A DNA stretch of 64,000 bases from assembly GCF_009362785.1 (NCBI RefSeq), contig NZ_WHNQ01000012.1:146433-210432 (forward strand), in the 5' to 3' direction. This DNA is from Paraburkholderia atlantica (GTDB lineage: Bacteria > Pseudomonadota > Gammaproteobacteria > Burkholderiales > Burkholderiaceae). Position numbers and translations under genes: made by a program. Below, in pieces: positions 61,110 through 64,000 of this stretch. The notes under the pieces were generated by a model. It did not search any database. It was not told the origin of the DNA and worked only from the letters and a program-made list of their open reading frames with translations. Position 1 is the first letter of the stretch. Every line of letters begins with the position of its first letter.

Positions 61110-62552
61110 ATGAGCCGACCGTCAGACGCATTCGCGCCAGCGCCGCCGCCAGCCGCGGATGAACCGCACTCTGCGAGCACCCGCCGCGCGTGGTTGCGGC
61201 TGCTCGCGGGAAGCGCGGCGACTGTCGTGCCCGGCTTTGCCGCGTTCGCGGCGTTTGCACTGGTGTATCCGGAGCGGATGCCGGCCGCGGTCGGCGGGAT
61301 CGTCGAGGAGTTCACCGGCGCGAATCCGCATCCGGTGCATCTGATGCGTCCGCAGCAAGCGCCGCTCAGTGCGGTTGCGCTGCTCGGCAAACAGATCTTC
61401 TTCGACAAGACGCTGTCCGCGTCGGGTCAGCAGTCGTGCGCGACATGTCACTCGCCAAAGCATTCGTATGGACCGGATAACGCGTTGTCCGTGCAGATGG
61501 GCGGTTTGCATCTGGACCAGGCGGGCTATCGTCCTCCGCCGTCGCTCGCGTATCTGTACCGGCAGGCGCCGTTCAGCATCGGCCCCGATCAGGGCGATAC
61601 CGACGCTCCCGTCGACATCACGCGGCTCGCCTCGCAGGCCGCCGGCATGCAACGCGCGCAGAAGACCGCGCTCGCCGCGCCCGCGGCTCCGGCGATGGTG
61701 CCGCAAGGTGGCCTGTTCTGGGATGGCCGCGCCGATACCTTGCAGAACCAGGCAATTGGCCCGCTGACCAATCCGGTCGAGATGGCCAACACGAGCGAAG
61801 CCGACGTCGCGCGAAAGCTGCTGCAAACGCGCTACCTCGACCAGTTCAAACGGATCTTTGGAGTTGGCATCGTCAACAACCCGAGCCTGCTGATTGCCGA
61901 AGCGATGTTCGCGGTGGGCCGCTATCAGACCGAAGATCCGTCGTTTCATGCGTTCACGAGCAAATACGACTACTGGCTCGAAGGCAAGGCGCGGCTCACG
62001 CGTGCCGAACTGCACGGTCTGCAACTGTTCAACGACAAGGACAAGGCGAATTGCGCGGGCTGTCACCTCAGCCAGCCGAGCCGCGACGGCCTCCCGCCGC
62101 TTTTCACCGATACGCAATACGAAGCCTTGGGTGTGCCGCGCAATCCGGCGATTCCGATGAACAAGGACCCGAAGTTCTTCGACATGGGCGTATGCGGACC
62201 GTTTCGCGACGACCTCGCGAAGCAGACCCAGTACTGTGGCATGTTCCTCACGCCGACGCTGCGCAACGTCGCCGAACGCAAGGTGTTCTTTCACAACGGC
62301 GTGTATCACGACCTGAGGCACGTGATGGACTTTTACAACCTGCGCGACACGGCGCCGGACAAGATCTATCCGCGCGATGCGTCGGGCAAGGCGATCAAGT
62401 ACGACGATCTGCCGCCGCGGTATCACGCGAACATCGATGTTGCCGACGCGCCGTTCGACCGCAAGTTCGGCGATCAACCCGCAATGAACGATCAGGACAT
62501 TCAGGACATCATCGCGTTCCTGAAGACGCTGAGCGACGGGTACAGCGAATGA
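61110..62552 (+). CDS. Di-haem cytochrome c peroxidase / MauG-family protein
   Basis: A 480-residue periplasmic protein with two c-type haem sites: Cys110-Cys113-His114 (QQSCATCHSPK) and Cys315-Cys318-His319 (KANCAGCHLSQP). A single membrane or Tat-like signal (RRAWLRLLAGSAATVVPGF, about 25-43) precedes the first domain. FWDGRADTLQNQAIGPLTNPVEM and FLTPTLRNVAERKVFFHNGVYHDLRHVMDFYN are typical of bacterial CcpA/MauG. The start at ATG 61110 lacks a good ribosome site. It probably is co-transcribed with the AcpA-like gene. Confidence 0.9.
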   Translation: MSRPSDAFAPAPPPAADEPHSASTRRAWLRLLAGSAATVVPGFAAFAAFALVYPERMPAAVGGIVEEFTGANPHPVHLMRPQQAPLSAVALLGKQIFFDKTLSASGQQSCATCHSPKHSYGPDNALSVQMGGLHLDQAGYRPPPSLAYLYRQAPFSIGPDQGDTDAPVDITRLASQAAGMQRAQKTALAAPAAPAMVPQGGLFWDGRADTLQNQAIGPLTNPVEMANTSEADVARKLLQTRYLDQFKRIFGVGIVNNPSLLIAEAMFAVGRYQTEDPSFHAFTSKYDYWLEGKARLTRAELHGLQLFNDKDKANCAGCHLSQPSRDGLPPLFTDTQYEALGVPRNPAIPMNKDPKFFDMGVCGPFRDDLAKQTQYCGMFLTPTLRNVAERKVFFHNGVYHDLRHVMDFYNLRDTAPDKIYPRDASGKAIKYDDLPPRYHANIDVADAPFDRKFGDQPAMNDQDIQDIIAFLKTLSDGYSE

Positions 62553-62645
62553 TTGCGCGCGTTTGACGGGTGGCCATCGCGCTGCGGCCCGCAGGCCGGT
62601 GAGGTATGCTTGCCGCTTTAGCGAACCTCATCCGTACCCTCCCCG

Positions 62646-63332
62646 ATGGCCGATTTTCCTTTCGACGCCGTGCTCTTCGACTGCGACGGCGTGCTCGTCG
62701 ATTCCGAACCCATCACGAACCGCGTGCTCACCGAGATGCTCGGCGAGCTGGGCTGGCATTTGAGCGTCGAAGAGACGATGCGCATTTTCGTCGGCAAGAT
62801 GGTCAAGGACGAAGCCGAACTGATCGAAGCGCACACCGGCTTTGCCCTCACTGCCGAGTGGCTGGCGCAGTTCCGCGCGCGTCGCAACGTGGCGCTCGAC
62901 AATGAGTTGCGTGCGATCGACGGCGCGTCTTTCGCGGTGCACGCGCTGCACCAAACCTTGAATGGACGCATTGCGGTGGCGTCGGGCGCGGATCGCATCA
63001 AGATCGAACTGCAGCTCGTGAAGGCCGGCCTGCTCGACTGCTTCGACGGACGCATCTTCAGCGGCCACGAAATGCCGCGCAGCAAACCGTTTCCCGACGT
63101 CTACCTCGCCGCGGCCGCGGCCCTCGGCGTCGAGCCGGCACGCTGCGCGGTAATCGAGGACACGGTGACGGGCGCGACCGCGGGTGTCGCGGCCGGCGCG
63201 ACGGTATTCGGCTATTGCCCGACGCAGCTCGGCCATAGCAGCGCGACCGCGTTGCATGGCGCGGGAGCGGTGCACGTGTTCAGGGAGATGGCCGAGCTAC
63301 CGGCGTTACTCGCGGGATGGAGTATGCGCTGA
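62646..63332 (+). CDS. HAD-superfamily hydrolase (beta-phosphoglucomutase/phosphatase type)
   Basis: A 228-residue HAD-IA hydrolase. Motif I FDCDGVLVDSEPIT (residues 10-23) gives nucleophile Asp and acid/base Asp; motif II IAVASGAD; motif III HEMPRSKPFPDVYL; motif IV VIEDTVTGATAGVAAG. A helical cap lies between motifs I and II. The gene follows the peroxidase by 93 bp. Substrate not predictable: sugar phosphates or 2-deoxyglucose-6-phosphate are typical. Confidence 0.92.
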   Translation: MADFPFDAVLFDCDGVLVDSEPITNRVLTEMLGELGWHLSVEETMRIFVGKMVKDEAELIEAHTGFALTAEWLAQFRARRNVALDNELRAIDGASFAVHALHQTLNGRIAVASGADRIKIELQLVKAGLLDCFDGRIFSGHEMPRSKPFPDVYLAAAAALGVEPARCAVIEDTVTGATAGVAAGATVFGYCPTQLGHSSATALHGAGAVHVFREMAELPALLAGWSMR

Positions 63333-63583
63333 TCGGCCGACGTGTCGGCGGCTGAACGACACCGGTCTGCCGCAAGTCGGCCGACGGCGATCAGTTTTCG
63401 GGTGCGCAGATGCGGTCGATCGGCGCTCGCGCCAGTACAGAAGTTGAATCCCGCCGCAGGGCATGGTGCGTGGAACTGGAACGCCCGAGCGTAAGGCATT
63501 TGCGCGCTCGATACCCATCCACAAGCATGCATGGGTTGCGGCCCGGGTCGGTACGATCGGGCCGCACCATGCGCTTCATGCTC

Positions 63584-63976
63584 TTATTCGAAGGCCGGAT
63601 CGATCGGCACGCGATAGCCGACCGCAAGCCGGTTCGTTTCGTTAGCCATTCCGACGATCGCCTGCAGCTCGCCGAACATCTCGTCGGTCATGCCGGCGCG
63701 ACGCGCCGCCGCCGTGTGGCTCGCGACGCAATAGCCGCAGTTGTTCGTTACGCTGACTGCGACGTATAGCAGCTCCTTGACCAGCGGATCGAGCGCGCCG
63801 GGCGCCATCACTTCCTTCAGGCTGTCCCACGTGCGCGCGAGGGTCGGCGGATGCTGCGCGATGTACTTCCAGAAGTTGTTGACGTCGTCGACCTGGCGGG
63901 TCGCTTTGATGTCGTCGTAGACGGCGCGGACTTCGGGGGAGGCGTCGGCGTATTCGATGGGTTTGAGGTGGGGCAT
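63584..63976 (-). CDS. AhpD-like / carboxymuconolactone decarboxylase-family protein
   Basis: A 130-residue alkylhydroperoxidase D-like protein. The redox motif is Cys80-Gly-Tyr-Cys83 with His87 (TNNCGYCVASHTAAARRAG), the AhpD CxxC..H pattern, which indicates peroxidase-linked activity rather than lactone decarboxylation. AAGGAG precedes the ATG at 63976. The gene is convergent with the HAD gene and lies close to the right edge of the window. Confidence 0.9.
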   Translation of the reverse strand: MPHLKPIEYADASPEVRAVYDDIKATRQVDDVNNFWKYIAQHPPTLARTWDSLKEVMAPGALDPLVKELLYVAVSVTNNCGYCVASHTAAARRAGMTDEMFGELQAIVGMANETNRLAVGYRVPIDPAFE

Positions 63977-64000
63977 GGGGACTCCTTGGCTTCGGAGGGG

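Overview
The window is GC-rich (typical of a Burkholderiaceae chromosome). Gene content and family resemblances (DUF4148, YXWGXW-repeat protein, glycine-betaine catabolism genes grouped with GATase1-AraC regulators, DUF6402-like protein, MbfA-type ferritin) suggest Paraburkholderia or a close relative. Genus is an inference from reading alone. About 57 protein-coding genes or fragments are supported. No rRNA, tRNA, CRISPR array, complete insertion sequence or origin was seen.

Layout. 1-2 kb: the end of a small catabolic operon (Dad-like cupin dioxygenase, MFS transporter, SDR, running off the left edge). 2.3-9.7 kb: a DegP/HtrA protease facing a complete RND efflux operon (adaptor, pump, outer-membrane channel). 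10-18.5 kb: accessory and housekeeping genes, namely an amino-acid permease, a candidate 2OG-Fe(II) oxygenase, two AT-rich gene-poor stretches, an orphan IS630-type HTH protein, a PNPOx-like flavoprotein, a GST with a divergent LysR regulator, and purU.

18.5-48.3 kb is the core: a nearly complete route from glycine betaine to pyruvate. Uptake is by an ABC system (binding protein at 18.5 kb; permease and ATPase at 46-48 kb). A leftward nine-gene run glyA - M19-like protein - DUF5943 - dgcA - dgcB - etfA - etfB - gbcA - gbcB demethylates betaine to dimethylglycine and then sarcosine. A second leftward run, sda - soxB - soxD - soxA - soxG, oxidises sarcosine to glycine and deaminates serine. GlyA joins the two by converting glycine to serine. 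Formaldehyde and formyl-THF released on the way are handled by fdhA and purU. Three AraC-type regulators with an N-terminal GATase1-like domain sit among these genes (31.4, 44.1 and 45.2 kb). A class C beta-lactamase and an MFS transporter are inserted between the blocks.

48.5-64 kb: membrane-bound ferritin MbfA, a DUF4148 protein, a low-GC two-gene unit (DUF6402-like plus a small membrane-anchored protein), a BON-domain protein, a frameshifted XRE-cupin regulator, a short gene graveyard, an ECF sigma / anti-sigma / Spy-like sensor / DUF1800 / DUF1501 operon, a 33-residue lipoprotein, a YXWGXW protein, an AcpA-like phosphoesterase with a di-haem peroxidase, a HAD phosphatase and an AhpD-like protein.

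Most worth following up: the M19-family member inside the betaine operon that has lost several metal ligands, the DUF6402-like two-gene unit, the single-base frameshift in the XRE-cupin gene, the sigma-factor-led DUF1800/DUF1501 operon, and the operator-like repeats at about 2.03 kb and 44.0 kb.
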